This document shows positions 14,101-36,200 of a stretch of DNA of 64,000 nt, piece by piece (the first letter of the stretch is position 1; every line of letters begins with the position of its first letter). The notes under the pieces are model-generated. The model made no database searches and was not told the origin of the DNA. It saw nothing but the letters and a program-made list of their open reading frames with translations. The position numbers were made by a program, and so were the translations under genes. The stretch is from Callaeas wilsoni. Taxonomy: Eukaryota; Chordata; Aves; Passeriformes; Callaeidae. The stretch is taken from NCBI GenBank assembly GCA_013398955.1, contig VWPU01011840.1, positions 62,001 to 126,000 of the forward strand, read 5' to 3'.

Positions 14101-16708
14101 CGAAAAATGCAGCCATCACTCATTAGCTCAAAGTCCAAGTCAGCTAGACAGCGTGAAAAAATACCTGACACTCAAAGCTCACATTTAGCCTCAAAGCCGT
14201 GCCCTGCCACTCAAAGGGAACAAAACAGTCGTGCACTGTTTGTGACCTCCCTTTAGCTGTAACGTAGTGTCAATCACATTGGTCTTTAATCCTTTCCAAA
14301 TTATAGCATGTATCTCTTGTGCTTTGTTCCCCTCCTGACTTTTTTTCTTATTTTATTTCTGACAAAAGAGGACACTATCTCTCTCTTGCTATATTCAGTA
14401 TTTTTGTCCAAAATTTGTGATGTTTGTGACATTTTCTTCATTTTTCTTGCTTTCTTGACACTGTTTCTGTACCTTTCACACCACCAATTTTTAGTCTCTG
14501 ATTTATTTTCTGGGTTTTTCTCTCCAAAATACCTCTTTCTTTTGATGCCACAATTTCTATTTCTAATGTTCTGCAGTTCTCACTTTCTACCTACGAAGCA
14601 GGTGGTTAGACAGAAGGGGAGAATGTCTGTCATGTCCCAAGGCTTGTGATGGTCCCAAGATCTTGCACTGTGAATTAAAGTTCCAAGTCCCCATGTTCTC
14701 TCTAATTCTGGTATCTAAGATGTAGAGGTCTCATTCTTCCTGCCTCTATCTTTTCCCTGAGAGAGTTGAATTTGGAAATTTTTTGAGTTATTCCTTCTTT
14801 CATCTGCTCCTTTGAGAAGATGAGATTCTACTCCTTCCTTTAGTTTTGTGGTTACTAAAAAAATAGTTTCTTTTTCACAGATTTCTATTTTGAGTCCTCT
14901 TCTCCAGCAGCTTGTGCAGTTGTCATTCATAGTTTCTATGCTGGGGAAGGAGAAATCCCTGAGCAGTAGAAGAGTAACTAAAGTGGGAAACTAATGAATT
15001 CAGGAGGATTTTGCTTCTTTAGCTTACACACGGCTCATATTTGAATTGTTAATATGGTATGCATTTGGATGGGCATTTGCTTTTGGTTTTAAACAGCAAA
15101 ATAGTAAAAAATTACGTGAATTTGATAACTTGCTGAAGAAGCTTCTGGCTCTTTTTCAGCCAAGTTGATTTTCAAAGCCTGGCAACATATGCTCACACTT
15201 GCAGTTTCAGCTGTGTCTGTACATCTAATGCATTTAGTCTGCTGGAGGAGGAAATTCACTGTATTGTGGTTAAATACGAGCAAATGTAGTATTGTCTCTC
15301 CTGTGCTGGTTGTCACTCCTACATTTCTCTCTAGCACAAGCTACCTATGCATAAGATACAGAAGAGTAAGCATTACAGTAAGAATATGTTGTACAAGTGC
15401 AAAAGACCACACCTTGTTCTTCAAAACATTTCAAGTTTCTGAGGCATTTTTTGTAAACCAAAGTTTTTAAAAATCTAGCATCCACAGCCACCATGTGAGG
15501 CCACATAGGCTTCTTCAGCTTTTTTCTTATCTGAGGTTGTTGACCTCAGGAGAGGAGGAGAAGGTTACAGGGTCAAAGTCTTTTCCTCCTTGGAGCTTGC
15601 TGCTTGCTGGGAGAGGGTTGGCTGGAAAATAGATGTTTTAGAAAAAGGGTTGAGGGTCATGATTTTAATTCTGTTAGGGAACAGCTGGTTTGAGTTTCTT
15701 TCCACTTCTATCTTCCCTCCCTTCCTCACAAATCCATGGAGAGAGAAGAATTTGTTCAGAGCAAAGCAACACAAAAATAAAGGATTGCAGCATTTTCATC
15801 TTCAAAATAGATCATATTTGTTATAGGACTTCACATTAGGAGAGAGAAGAGGAAATTATTAAAATAATTTAAATCCATTATTGTTACAAGCATTGAATTG
15901 ATACTGATCTAGAGTGTCAGAGGTTTATTTGTTTTCCTGCTAACAGTTAAAATGTTAATAGTAATATTTTAATGGCAGGGTTTTTTGTGGGTAAACAATA
16001 CGCATTGCGATTTTTAATTTATTGATGGACAAAGTTAATTTTTAATTTATTATGTAAGGTTGCAGACAAGCTTCTGAAGAAAGATGGTTTGATTTGGGTA
16101 TTTCTGTTCAGATTTTCTTCGTCTTGGCATGCTGCTTTCATGCACTAAGACCAAAGAGAGAGAAGGAAACTCACAACTCTCAAATGAATGGCAAACTAGG
16201 AACAGATTTTTCATCTGCACTCCTCTGAAACACTGGCCTCAGGCTGTGTTGGTGTGTGGCTCAACAGCAATCAGAGGTCATAATTTCATTGGCGGTTAGC
16301 ATCAGGTTTAATTTTTCTAATATGTTACATTTACCAAAATGTCTGGTTTCAGTTACACTTATGCACTGACTGAATCAGCTTTGAGCAGCATGATGTTTTA
16401 AGGTACCTGAAAGGCTACAAGAACGTTTATGGAACACATATGCTAATTGTTTTTAACCACTTTCCTTTCTAAACACAAAAATGTGTTTTTGGAAAGCCGT
16501 TTAACAGTAGTAGCTAATGACGGTGTGCATTTATTCTAAGAAATGAGCACAAGGAATAGGTAAAATAGTTGTTTTAACAAGACTGCCATCTACTGATTTC
16601 CACAACTAAAAATATCCCTGATGACTAGATTGTTCGCAGATTTTTTTATAATTTTGTTTTCAAGATTTGCAAAATCAAGAAAATTATGAAATCTTTCTGT
16701 CACCTTAG

Positions 16709-27519
<10,811 letters not shown>

Positions 27520-27777
27520 CAGCTTAGCAGCACTTTCAAACCTCAGAGCCTCCTTCTGCCCGTGGATGAGATGCCTGTGTCTTGTGTCAGCATTGGACTA
27601 CAGAACTTTGTGATTTCAACATGTTGACGTACAGCTGCAATTGGTCTTAACCCTTGCCCTTTCAGTAAACGGAGGAGCATGTCTTTTTCTTCAGAACAGC
27701 TGTTGGCTCCGGTACTGCGAGTCCAACGAAAATAAGCCATGCGAGTGTTTGAACAACTCATCTTTACCATATTTGCT

Positions 27778-27866
27778 ACCAAAAAGAAATAGAGAAGGAT
27801 AAAAAAAAGAAAAAAAAAGAAAAGGAAATAAGAGGTTCATACCTGTGAAGAAAAGAAAAAGGACCT
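27778..27866 (+). repeat. A-rich purine tract in the EYA1 3' UTR
   Basis: About 90 nt are dominated by A with scattered G (runs of 8 and 9 A), interrupted by a few pyrimidines. It is low complexity and creates long but meaningless minus-strand frames. It could bind poly(A)-binding protein in the mRNA, which is speculation. Confidence 0.7.
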
Positions 27867-28350
27867 GCACATGCTTTGTAGTTTTTAGCCTCTTCAATGT
27901 GACACACACCATTTCTTCAACACAGCAAACTTGATTGCACAATGAAGACTGATATTTTACAAAATACCAGTGGAGTAATTTTCTTATAAAGAAGGTTTAC
28001 GTTTTGGTTTCTCATACCCAGGGTACTCTGTACATCTTTACTTATTTATGAACAGACTATATTTTGACATCATATAACTGAGGATATGTATAATAGGATT
28101 AAAGGCTATTATAAGCCTTTGCCTTATGGTACAGCAACTACTTTTGATTTTAGCACATTACAGAGTAGTTTAAAATATGTCTAATTTAAACTAATAGGTA
28201 CATCACTGAGACAATCATGTACAGGAAGAATTTTTTGTGTAAATTTGTAATAATGAATGATTCTTTTACATATTGTTAAGGTAAATGCTATTGAAAGATA
28301 GTAATGCCTTGTTGGTGAAGAATGAGGCCACGTGTGCACAAACTTGTGCA

Positions 28351-28358
28351 GTGCCTTA
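28351..28358 (+). promoter_or_regulatory. EYA1: Candidate miR-124 target site (8-mer)
   Basis: GTGCCTTA is a full 8-mer match to the miR-124-3p seed (complement of positions 2-8 plus the A opposite position 1). It lies about 830 nt into the 3' UTR. A single 8-mer occurs by chance fairly often, so this stays a candidate. Confidence 0.35.
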
Positions 28359-28379
28359 TCAATGTGTTGGATATAAATA

Positions 28380-28387
28380 TGTAGATA
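28380..28387 (+). promoter_or_regulatory. EYA1: Candidate Pumilio-binding motif in the EYA1 3' UTR
   Basis: TGTAGATA fits the Pumilio consensus TGTANATA and lies 21 nt after the miR-124-type site. Function is inferred from the motif only. Confidence 0.3.
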
Positions 28388-28892
28388 ATGGATTTTTTTT
28401 AGATAAATTTGTCAAGACCAAAAGCATGGATGTCAAGTGTCAATAGGAATTGGGTTTTGTTCTCAGCTGTCTCTCTGCCATTTTCTTCTCTCACTCACTC
28501 TGATTATGAAAAGATTGATTTCGTGTGTCCCCCCCCAGTCGAAGCAAATACAGATAGAACACAACTGAAGAGGAGGCCTTTATTGTCTTTTTGTTTCCTC
28601 TTTTACAGTTATCATATTAACCCTTTTTTAGAGTATTAAAAAAATTAATTAGGAGAGTCATTCCATAAAGAAATAGAGAAAGAACACAAATATATTTTAA
28701 GATGTAACTTAAACTGGAACCTTGGTACTGAATAGCTTTTGTCTCATCCAAAAATGAAGGAAACTATCATCACTAATATTTTTAGAAATTAGAAATGAGA
28801 ATATTTTGGAGAAATTAAACAAGAATGCTCATATACATTTAAGTTTTTTAATCCTCTTCCACCAGGAGTCAGATTTTCCTAAGATATAACGT

Positions 28893-28908
28893 CCATTGCC
28901 GGCAATGG
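28893..28908. repeat. 16-bp perfect palindrome in the EYA1 3' UTR
   Basis: CCATTGCCGGCAATGG equals its own reverse complement over all 16 bases, with a CCGG centre in otherwise CpG-poor, AT-rich UTR. It could act as a DNA site for a dimeric factor or as a self-pairing RNA motif; neither is shown. Confidence 0.7.
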
Positions 28909-29331
28909 AAATGCTGAAATGGTTATCACCGAGGAGTTAAAATTTGCTTTTGTCTGTACTCACTTAAAGGACAAACCTAGACCGTCTCTGTCTGTGACTT
29001 GTGACTTTTCTGATCTTGAAGGCTGTGAGCTACTTGGTTAAATAAACTGTTAGTCTGACTTTTTGGCTTGAATTGTACCAATTCCCTTTGCCCAGTTAAA
29101 TATCTTACTAAAAAGAAGCCTCATCTTTCTTGGTTCATTTTCCGGTTTTTCTTTTTTCATTTTTTTAAAAACCACCAGCCTTGAAACAGCTACCTGCAAA
29201 GCTACGAAGCACCAATGTAGCTACAAATCAACACCCTTCTCTATTGGAGGAATCATATTGCTGCTAGAATAAAATGTTTGTGGATTGCTTTAGTACCAAC
29301 AGAGAGGTTTTTATCTTACCAAGACTTGCAC

Positions 29332-29400
29332 GTGTGCTTTACTTTACCCAGTATGAGTGCTGCAACTCGTGCAGTACTCACATACATACATAAAGCACAT
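29332..29400 (+). promoter_or_regulatory. EYA1: Predicted 69-nt RNA hairpin near the end of the EYA1 3' UTR
   Basis: The outer stem GTGTGCTTTA (29332-29341) pairs with TAAAGCACAT (29391-29400) with one G-U pair. The inner stem TGAGTGCTGCA (29354-29364) pairs with TGCAGTACTCA (29370-29380) with one G-U pair, around the loop ACTCG. The 12/10-nt stretches between the stems are largely unpaired. The structure is seen by hand pairing only; a function is inference. Confidence 0.5.
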
Positions 29401-29628
29401 TGTGGGTAGTTTTTAGCATTGAGACTATAATTAGCCTTTTTTTTCCTCAAGCAAAGTAGACAGTGATGGGGGGATTGGTTGTCTTTTTTTTTTCTTTGGC
29501 TCTTCTCAATTTTTAGTCACTTGCGGACTGAAAAAAATAACAAAGTTTATCTGGGCCTTATTGTACAAAAAGTGTGTTGTGTCCACAATTGTGTACAGAA
29601 TTTTTCTTCATTAATTTTGTTTTAAATT

Positions 29629-29634
29629 AATAAA
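29629..29634 (+). terminator. EYA1: EYA1 polyadenylation signal AATAAA
   Basis: AATAAA lies in an A/T-rich context. It is followed about 30-45 nt later by a U/GU-rich stretch (tgtcttgtatgcaagtctgtg), the arrangement of a vertebrate cleavage/polyadenylation site. It is the last such combination before the sequence turns intergenic in character. Confidence 0.75.
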
Positions 29635-29655
29635 ATTGATTTGTGAACGTATTAA

Positions 29656-32644
29656 ACAATTGTCTTGTATGCAAGTCTGTGATATTTCTGCCCTCTGGGC
29701 TGGGAATGAGGAGACATCTCTCATCTCTTTGCTGTCCCAAGACACAGAAGTTGTTCACCTTCCGGTGCCCAGCTGAGATGTTAAACAGGTTAAAGAATAC
29801 TTGCATCTAGTTTACAGAAGGCTCAGTTAGATGGGCGGCGGTTGTTTGCTTATCAGCAGCAGTGCAGAGTAAGGCCTTGGTCTCCTGGAAATGTGTCTCT
29901 AAGTGACTCACAGAAGCAAATGCCTGAACTTCAGGTGCCATGGTGCCTCTGTCATCCAAAGCAATCCATGTGCTGAATGGACGAGTCTGCCATTCAGGCA
30001 TCTCACTCAGGGCTACAACAAGTGTCCCATCCTTTGAGGTTCTACAGGCCTGAACATCTGGAAATTCAGGGCTGGCATTTTAACTTTTCCAAGCACTGAG
30101 CAGGGCTGCCCTTTAAATTGGGAAGAGTGGCAGTGACCACCATTTTGTAGCAGATGCTTTGTTACACACACATGGTCTGGTGAAGATCTCTGCTTCTCTG
30201 CCCATCAGTGAGAGCCTTGACTGCCAGCTGGTTATCACTTACGCTCACTTTCTTGTCTAGTGAGACCTAACAAATGGAAGTAAAACCAAGAACAGTCAAG
30301 GACCTGCTTCTACATACTTGGCACCGCAATGGAAGTTGCATGCTCATGATGCCTTGTAAGGATGTAGAATCCTAAGGTATCACTCAGAGTTAAATTCTAT
30401 GTTTTCAGCACAGCACCAATGATGCTGGAAACTAACCTGATGAAGTAAGCACTTAAATGGCCCCTGAAGTCAGTGTCTTTCTTTCTGAGCAACTCAATAG
30501 TCAGAAAAACAATTATTTTTTAAGGAGCATGATGTCAAGACCCTTCTTAAATCAAAATCTTGAAAGAAAGCAAGGAGTCCTGCAGAGTGAAGGAGATCAT
30601 GTAGGCAGCTCACAAACTTGGGGTCCACTTTTTGAAACATGTCAGTCCTGCTTGAAGTTTCTGTTTCTTAGATGCTCACTGATAAAAATGGTCAACTGTA
30701 ATGGTTTTCATTCTAAGAATAATACACATGTAACATTGAGGTAGTGCCAAGAAAGTGAAATTAAAAGTAGTAATTATTATTATTTATGTCTTTCGTGACT
30801 GGAATGCATGCTCAGTGAGTGGTACCTTTGTCTCAAAAATGCTTGCAATGCAAGCCAATAAAATATTGTTAGAAATTCTTTTTTGCCTTTTCCTTCAGTT
30901 TTCTGCTTCTCTCAGTGTTGAATTCTGCCTTGCAACATGAGTAGGGGATGGATATCAAGAGACATGTTTCTTTGTGTCATATGCCAAGGGAGAGGCACAG
31001 ACCTGCCCAATCTTCCTATTCTTTGTCAATGGCAAGGCCATAGCTGCCACTTTTGCCATTCTCTTTTAGCTGAGGACTGGCTCTACCAAAACTGTCCAGC
31101 TCTCTTGTGCAGACAAAGGGCTAGAAGAAAATGGGAAAACCTAGAGGAAAACAGTAATCTCCCAGGTTGGATAAAAAAATAGAGATAAGGTGTGAGTGAT
31201 ACAAGGCTGCAACTACAAAGAGGGTCTGTAGATAACCAGGGACGTCACTGAGTGGAGCACCTAGTACTCCTAGATGGCCCCTCAGCAGCTGCTCAGCATT
31301 ATGCCCAGGAATGCGATGGGACACGGGACCAGTGAGAGGTCCCACAGTCTCTTGGCTGCCCTATCCCACCAACTTCATGATGTGGATGGCAGGCTGGCCA
31401 CAGCATGGTGGACAACAGTACATAACTCAATATGGGCCTCAGGGGAGGACGGTGTAAATCAAGGAGGAGCTGGTTGCCGTCCCTCTTCTGGCTCCTCCTG
31501 AAACTCTTGCCCTGTCCCCATTACCTCTGTACAGCTGGCATGCACCTTCATGTGCCAGAAAGGACAAAGATGGAAATCTCTGGGGTACATGTCCTGAATT
31601 ACCTCCACAGCCTATTAACTGTGTGAACTTCCCTGTAACATATATACACATATATATACACACATACATATATATACATACCTATAGATATACAAATATA
31701 GATAGACATATTTGTGGCCAAGCTTTCTTATGACAGCAAAATTAAAATGTTGTATCATTGAACCTGTTGCCTAAGTGACTTTAAGCATATGGTTTACAGT
31801 ATAAAATGCCCCTTACTCTCATTCTCCAGCGCAGCTATGAAAGATGAATAAAGCTCTTACATTTGACTACTCAAGTCATCCATCTTTGTAACTGTCAGCA
31901 TTTCACTTTGTGTGAGTATAAATAAACTTTCATATTCTGATACACCAGGGAAATTTTTTGGGGTTTTTTTACTAATATTCTATATTGCCATTTCTGGTTT
32001 TTAAGTGGCTGTTTGTTCCTGCTAATGATATTAGAATAACAGCAGAAGAAAAACAGAATATTTGGGTTGATCTAAAGCAAAATGCAGATATGCCAGCTCT
32101 CATGGAAGCCACATGATGTTGCCAGCTAACATGGAACTCAGATGTAGGTGCGTTATTAGTGATCTGCTCTTCCCATCGCTTCGCCAGCGCTGGAAGTGTT
32201 TTTGCTGGGAAGAGATATTTGTGGTTTGGGTTTTTTTCTCACCCTCACTTTGAAATGTTTTGCGTGGACTGCTTTCTGCTGCTTCCTGAAGGGCTGGCCT
32301 TTGACACTGTGCTATTTCCAGTCTTATGCACAGGTGCATTGTTTTCTAACATGGGAGCTGAATCATTTGCAAAGGAAGCCCCAGTCTGCTTCATTTTATT
32401 TATTGCCAAGTCATGTCAAATTTGACATGGAAGTGAAGTGAGATTTAGATATCCAATTAAGCTTAGTAGCTGAGACTGCAGTGATGAGCGATTTAGTGCA
32501 GAGAAGGTGAAAAGTAGTTAGAAAGAAAAAGACAAAATATAAATTGATTTCAAAATTGTAGGATAATAAATCTGGGAGAAAATAATGCAAAGCAAGGAGT
32601 GAGGAAGAATGCTGTGTTGTCCAGAATGGAGAAAATTATGTACT
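29656..32644. other. Intergenic DNA downstream of EYA1, no gene seen
   Basis: Only short open frames without recognisable protein sequence occur here. The TA/CA microsatellite at 31639-31710 is the only repeat recognised. Confidence 0.6.
31639..31710. repeat. TA/CA/GATA-like microsatellite downstream of EYA1
   Basis: About 70 bp of imperfect catata, acacac and gatata units in intergenic sequence. Confidence 0.8.
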
Positions 32645-33212
32645 TAGGAAGGCAGCCACTCACTCACTTCCCTCACATTTGGATGGGGGAGAGAATTGGA
32701 AGAGTGAAAGTGAGGAAACTCTTTGGTTGAGATGAAGACAGTTTAATAGGTAAAGCCAAATCTGTGCACACAAGCAAAGCAGAACAAGGACTTAATTCAC
32801 AATTTCATGAACAGGCAGGTGTTCAGCCATCCCCAGGAAAGCAGGGCTCCATCACACATAATGGTGACTTGGGAAGACAAACACCATCACTGCAAATATC
32901 CCCGTTTTTCTTCTTCTTTCCCCAGCTTTATATGCCGAGCATGATGCCATATGGTATGGAATATCCCTTTGGTCAGTTGGGGTCAGCTGTCCCAGCTGTG
33001 TCCCCTCCCAGCTCCTTGCATACCCCCAGCTGCTCACTGGTGGACTGTGGTGGGGTGAGGCGCAGAAAAGGCCTTGACTCTGTGCGAGCACTGCTTAGCA
33101 GTAACTCAAACATCCCTGAATTGCCCACACTGTTTTCAGCCCAAATCCAAAACACAGTCTCACACAAGCTACTGCAAAGAAAATTAACTCTATCCCAGCC
33201 AAAACCAGCAAA
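32645..33212 (-). mobile_element. Degraded solo LTR of a second avian endogenous retrovirus family
   Basis: On the minus strand the element opens near 33212 with (TGT)GCTGGTTTTGGCTGGGA, a signature I recognise from a widespread bird LTR. It has a TATA box CATATAAAGC (complement at 32925-32934) and a possible ATTAAA polyadenylation signal (complement at 32742-32747), followed by ctcaaccaaagag-type R/U5 sequence to about 32645. The first bases are mutated (ccagcaaa instead of ccagcaca on the + strand), and I see no clear target duplication, so it is old or truncated. The 199-aa plus-strand frame at 32764-33363 runs antisense through this LTR and is not a gene. Confidence 0.75.
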
Positions 33213-36200
33213 ACACCTCTCCAGAGTAAACAACTGCAGCTCTCAGTACCTAGAGAAGCAACTGAATAGAAACAAAACCATTACATTCCCCTTTACCTCA
33301 AGAAATGCTATAATTCCAGAAGGGATAATTAACTTTGCATTAAATTCATGTTCCAGCTCCTAAATCTATCTGTGCAGTCATTATTTATATGTGACTCACT
33401 TAAAATTCAGTAGAGCATCTGTGTCACAGATATCAGAGGTCTACTTACATGCCATTTGGTATTTGTCACTAATCTGGGGTCACAGGGGGTCAGCCCAGTA
33501 ATATCTCCACTGCACAGCAGGTAAATCCTCTTAGACTGCTCCTGATACCTTCTTATAAAATGAGAGTTTGAAATTCAATTTAAACCATACAGATTTATAC
33601 CTAGTAAGAGCCTTCCTGGAGCCCTTTTAAGACAGAAAGTTTTTAAAGGGGAGTTGGAACAAAAAACAACCCTAAACTATGTACTTATTTCTCTAGAAGA
33701 CAAGGAAAGATCAGCAAAATAAAATTAGGAAGGTTGCAATATGCCTTTTAAACAACATTTACAGGGAGGGGAAAAGTCAGTTCTTGTGAATATTAGCATT
33801 CTTTTTGACATTTCTATAGTCCAGCTGAAATCCACCGTTCTGTAAGCTTTTTGTCCAGAATTTCTCAAATACTTGCTCTCATACCACCAGATTCCTCTCT
33901 CTATTGCTCCAGTAGCTGGGTGAACCAGCAGATCTGAAGATTCTGCTGATTGTCTTTGGGCATTTCCCTGCAGAAGAACCAAACCAGGAGATGGGTGTGC
34001 CAAGAAGGTAACAGAGGCAATGTTAGTAGCTTCTTGGGAATGAGGGTGGCTTGGTAGTTTTGGCTGTTCTTGCTTAACACAGGCAACAGGCGTGTGCTAA
34101 ATGACAGTTGAGAAGTTCAGATTCTGAATGATTTTTTATGATTTTCTTTCTTACAGATAAGCAGAATTGAAGTTCCTTGAAGTCAAAGACTACATTTCCA
34201 TCAAAACCTGAACAGAAACTGTCTATTAAAAATTCCAGACATTGGGTTGCCCATTGGTTTCAATGAAAGTTATGGGCAGCTGTGCAGATCTGTAACTGTA
34301 GTAGACCCTTAAAGCTTACTGGCCTTTTTGCTTAATATTTGCCCTTTTTTTCCACTAGGAATAGCAGCAGGACAAACCTGACGAGTGCTATGGCAGCCTG
34401 AAGCCAGAGCTTTGACTGGAGACTTTTATTTAGTTCTTGAATCATGTTTTGCTTGGAAATGTGGTTTGTTGTTTATCCTCCCTGCTGCTGAGCAGTCCAA
34501 GTCCTGAGCTGGGACACTGGGTGATGAGAGAAGATACTAGCTCACGCTGCTTCTTTTTTCCTTCATTTGCTTTTTTTAAACATGTTTTCTCCCACATTCA
34601 TCTGTGAAGAACTGATCTTTTATGACTTCGTGCTTGCCATTTTAACTTTGTCCTAATCCATGCAATGTCCTCCTCCATATTCCATGATACTCCAACGTTT
34701 TAAACATTGACATCTGGCACAGAAGCCATTTAATACTTCCATAATAGTATGTAATGCATTTCCTTCTCTTCTGAGATGGAGAATACTGCACCTGAAATGT
34801 GGAGAAAAAGTTACAGTTTGGATACTAATATTTTCCACAGGCTTCTAATTACTCTTTCATCTGTACCAAATATAGACTGATGTTCAAACCTTTTGTAGGT
34901 CTCTGGCAGGATTTTGAATGGTTATGTTGTCTCTGGTCAGGTTTCTAAAACCATTCTAGTAATTTTGAAAACATGCTGGCAAAAGGAGTCTGTTCCACAA
35001 GGCACTTGGTTTAGTTCTTAGACAGTGGCTTTCTGGTGAATATTTGTGGTATCGTTCTAAAGTGTGGAAGTACATGGGATTTCTAAACCCTCAGTTTCCT
35101 GGTGGGAATAATTCTGGACAGATGGTTTTACTATCCAGATGACAAACTAATTGCCAACAATTTTGTAGAAATAAAAATCTTATTTGAAATTATGACCTAA
35201 TTGTTATGTAAAAGAAGAATGAACCATTGTAAATGCTTCATCGTGTAACATGAATCTGAATGTGAGCTAAGAATGCTGCCTTCAAATCAGTCTGTTAATT
35301 ACACTTCCTTAGACTTGTGGGTTGACATTCTGTTCATTCAGAAGCCTAAAGTATAGGGAGATTTTGGCTCTCATAAATGGAAAAAAAATCATTTAATCCA
35401 CCCCTTTCTAACTGGAAATGGAAAGTAGACCCCCTTCAAATATACTTTGAGTCAAAATGAGGGACAGCTGCAGTCTGAGGTTAAATCCCATTATTTCCAC
35501 AATTCAGTAGAGAGACTGAGATTTGGATTTTGGCCTTTTGGTTTACTAATCTACCTAAATAACCAAATGAAATCACTTATAATCTGCAAGAGGGTAACTA
35601 AGTGAGAAAAGCTAGCTAAGATGCAGTATTTTTGTGGCAGAACTGGCCCAGGAACATACTGAAACACATGTAACAAGCATTCCCCAGACCTCTAAATTGT
35701 GTGTTTCATTCCCTGTCACTTGGATTTCACTTCTAGCATCAATTGTGGTCAATATCAGTGCAGAGACGAGGAGTTCCCAAATGGACCCAGGGCCACCATG
35801 TGTCCTGCCCACTCATCATCAGATACTCTGTTTTGATTCCGTGTTTATGCAGAAATTAGTATTTTAGCCACCCATCCACCTGCTTTTCTGTTTTAGCAGT
35901 CAGGTGACATTATGAATGGAGCACCAGAGCAGCAGCAGATGGATCTGTGCCCATCTCACTCTTTAACAGCCTCAACACCGGGTATGCAGGGCCTGGTCTG
36001 CCACGGCTGGGTTCAAGCTATTCCTTATACAGCCCTACTTCGTATATCTTCAGAGTCCATTCCTCAGCTCCATTGGCCCTGGTCTTTTGGAATTATGTAA
36101 TAGTAATTCCCTATGCTCACGGTTCTTGTAGTAATGCTGCAAGAACTTGAAATGGCAGAGCTATGTCTTGTTGGCATGGCATATTGTCTCTTTTACACAG

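Larger units (their letters stand above)
1..16708 (+). other. EYA1: EYA1 intron, 3' part (5' end outside window)
   Basis: No coding exon was recognised. In particular I looked for the preceding EYA1 exons (the DLDET motif-I segment and the MEEMIFNLADTHLFFNDLE segment) and did not find them, so this intron appears to exceed 16.7 kb. Contents: a minus-strand CR1 (1048-1830), AT-rich stretches (2690-3080, 5390-5480, 6060-6260, 9240-9500), a short TA/CA repeat (11132-11172), and small CpG-containing patches near 4440-4520 and 10950-11020. Open frames here are short and without recognisable protein similarity. Confidence 0.8.
27520..29655 (+). other. EYA1: EYA1 3' untranslated region
   Basis: No coding potential continues after the TAG at 27517. 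The region is AT-rich and runs to a canonical AATAAA at 29629. About 2.1 kb is a plausible 3' UTR length for EYA1, whose vertebrate mRNAs are near 4 kb. Features inside it are an A-rich purine tract (27778-27866), a C8 run (28531-28538), a miR-124-type 8-mer, a Pumilio-type motif, a 16-bp palindrome and a hairpin, listed separately. The exact cleavage point is inferred to lie 10-30 nt past the signal. Shorter isoforms ending earlier are possible. Confidence 0.8.

Noticed and set aside
15531..15549. Small hairpin ctgaggt...acctcag
   Set aside because: A 7-bp stem is expected many times by chance in a window of this size.
1..16708. Upstream EYA1 exons (DLDET motif and FFNDLE segment)
   Set aside because: Looked for by eye and not found. 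They probably lie left of the window, though a manual search could miss a short exon.
29332..29400. Calling the 3' UTR hairpin a microRNA gene
   Set aside because: The large internal loop and two separate short stems do not match a typical pre-miRNA; kept as a structural candidate only.
32764..33363. 199-aa plus-strand open frame as a gene
   Set aside because: Most of it is antisense through a recognisable endogenous-retrovirus LTR, and the run of phenylalanines comes from a pyrimidine tract next to the TATA box.
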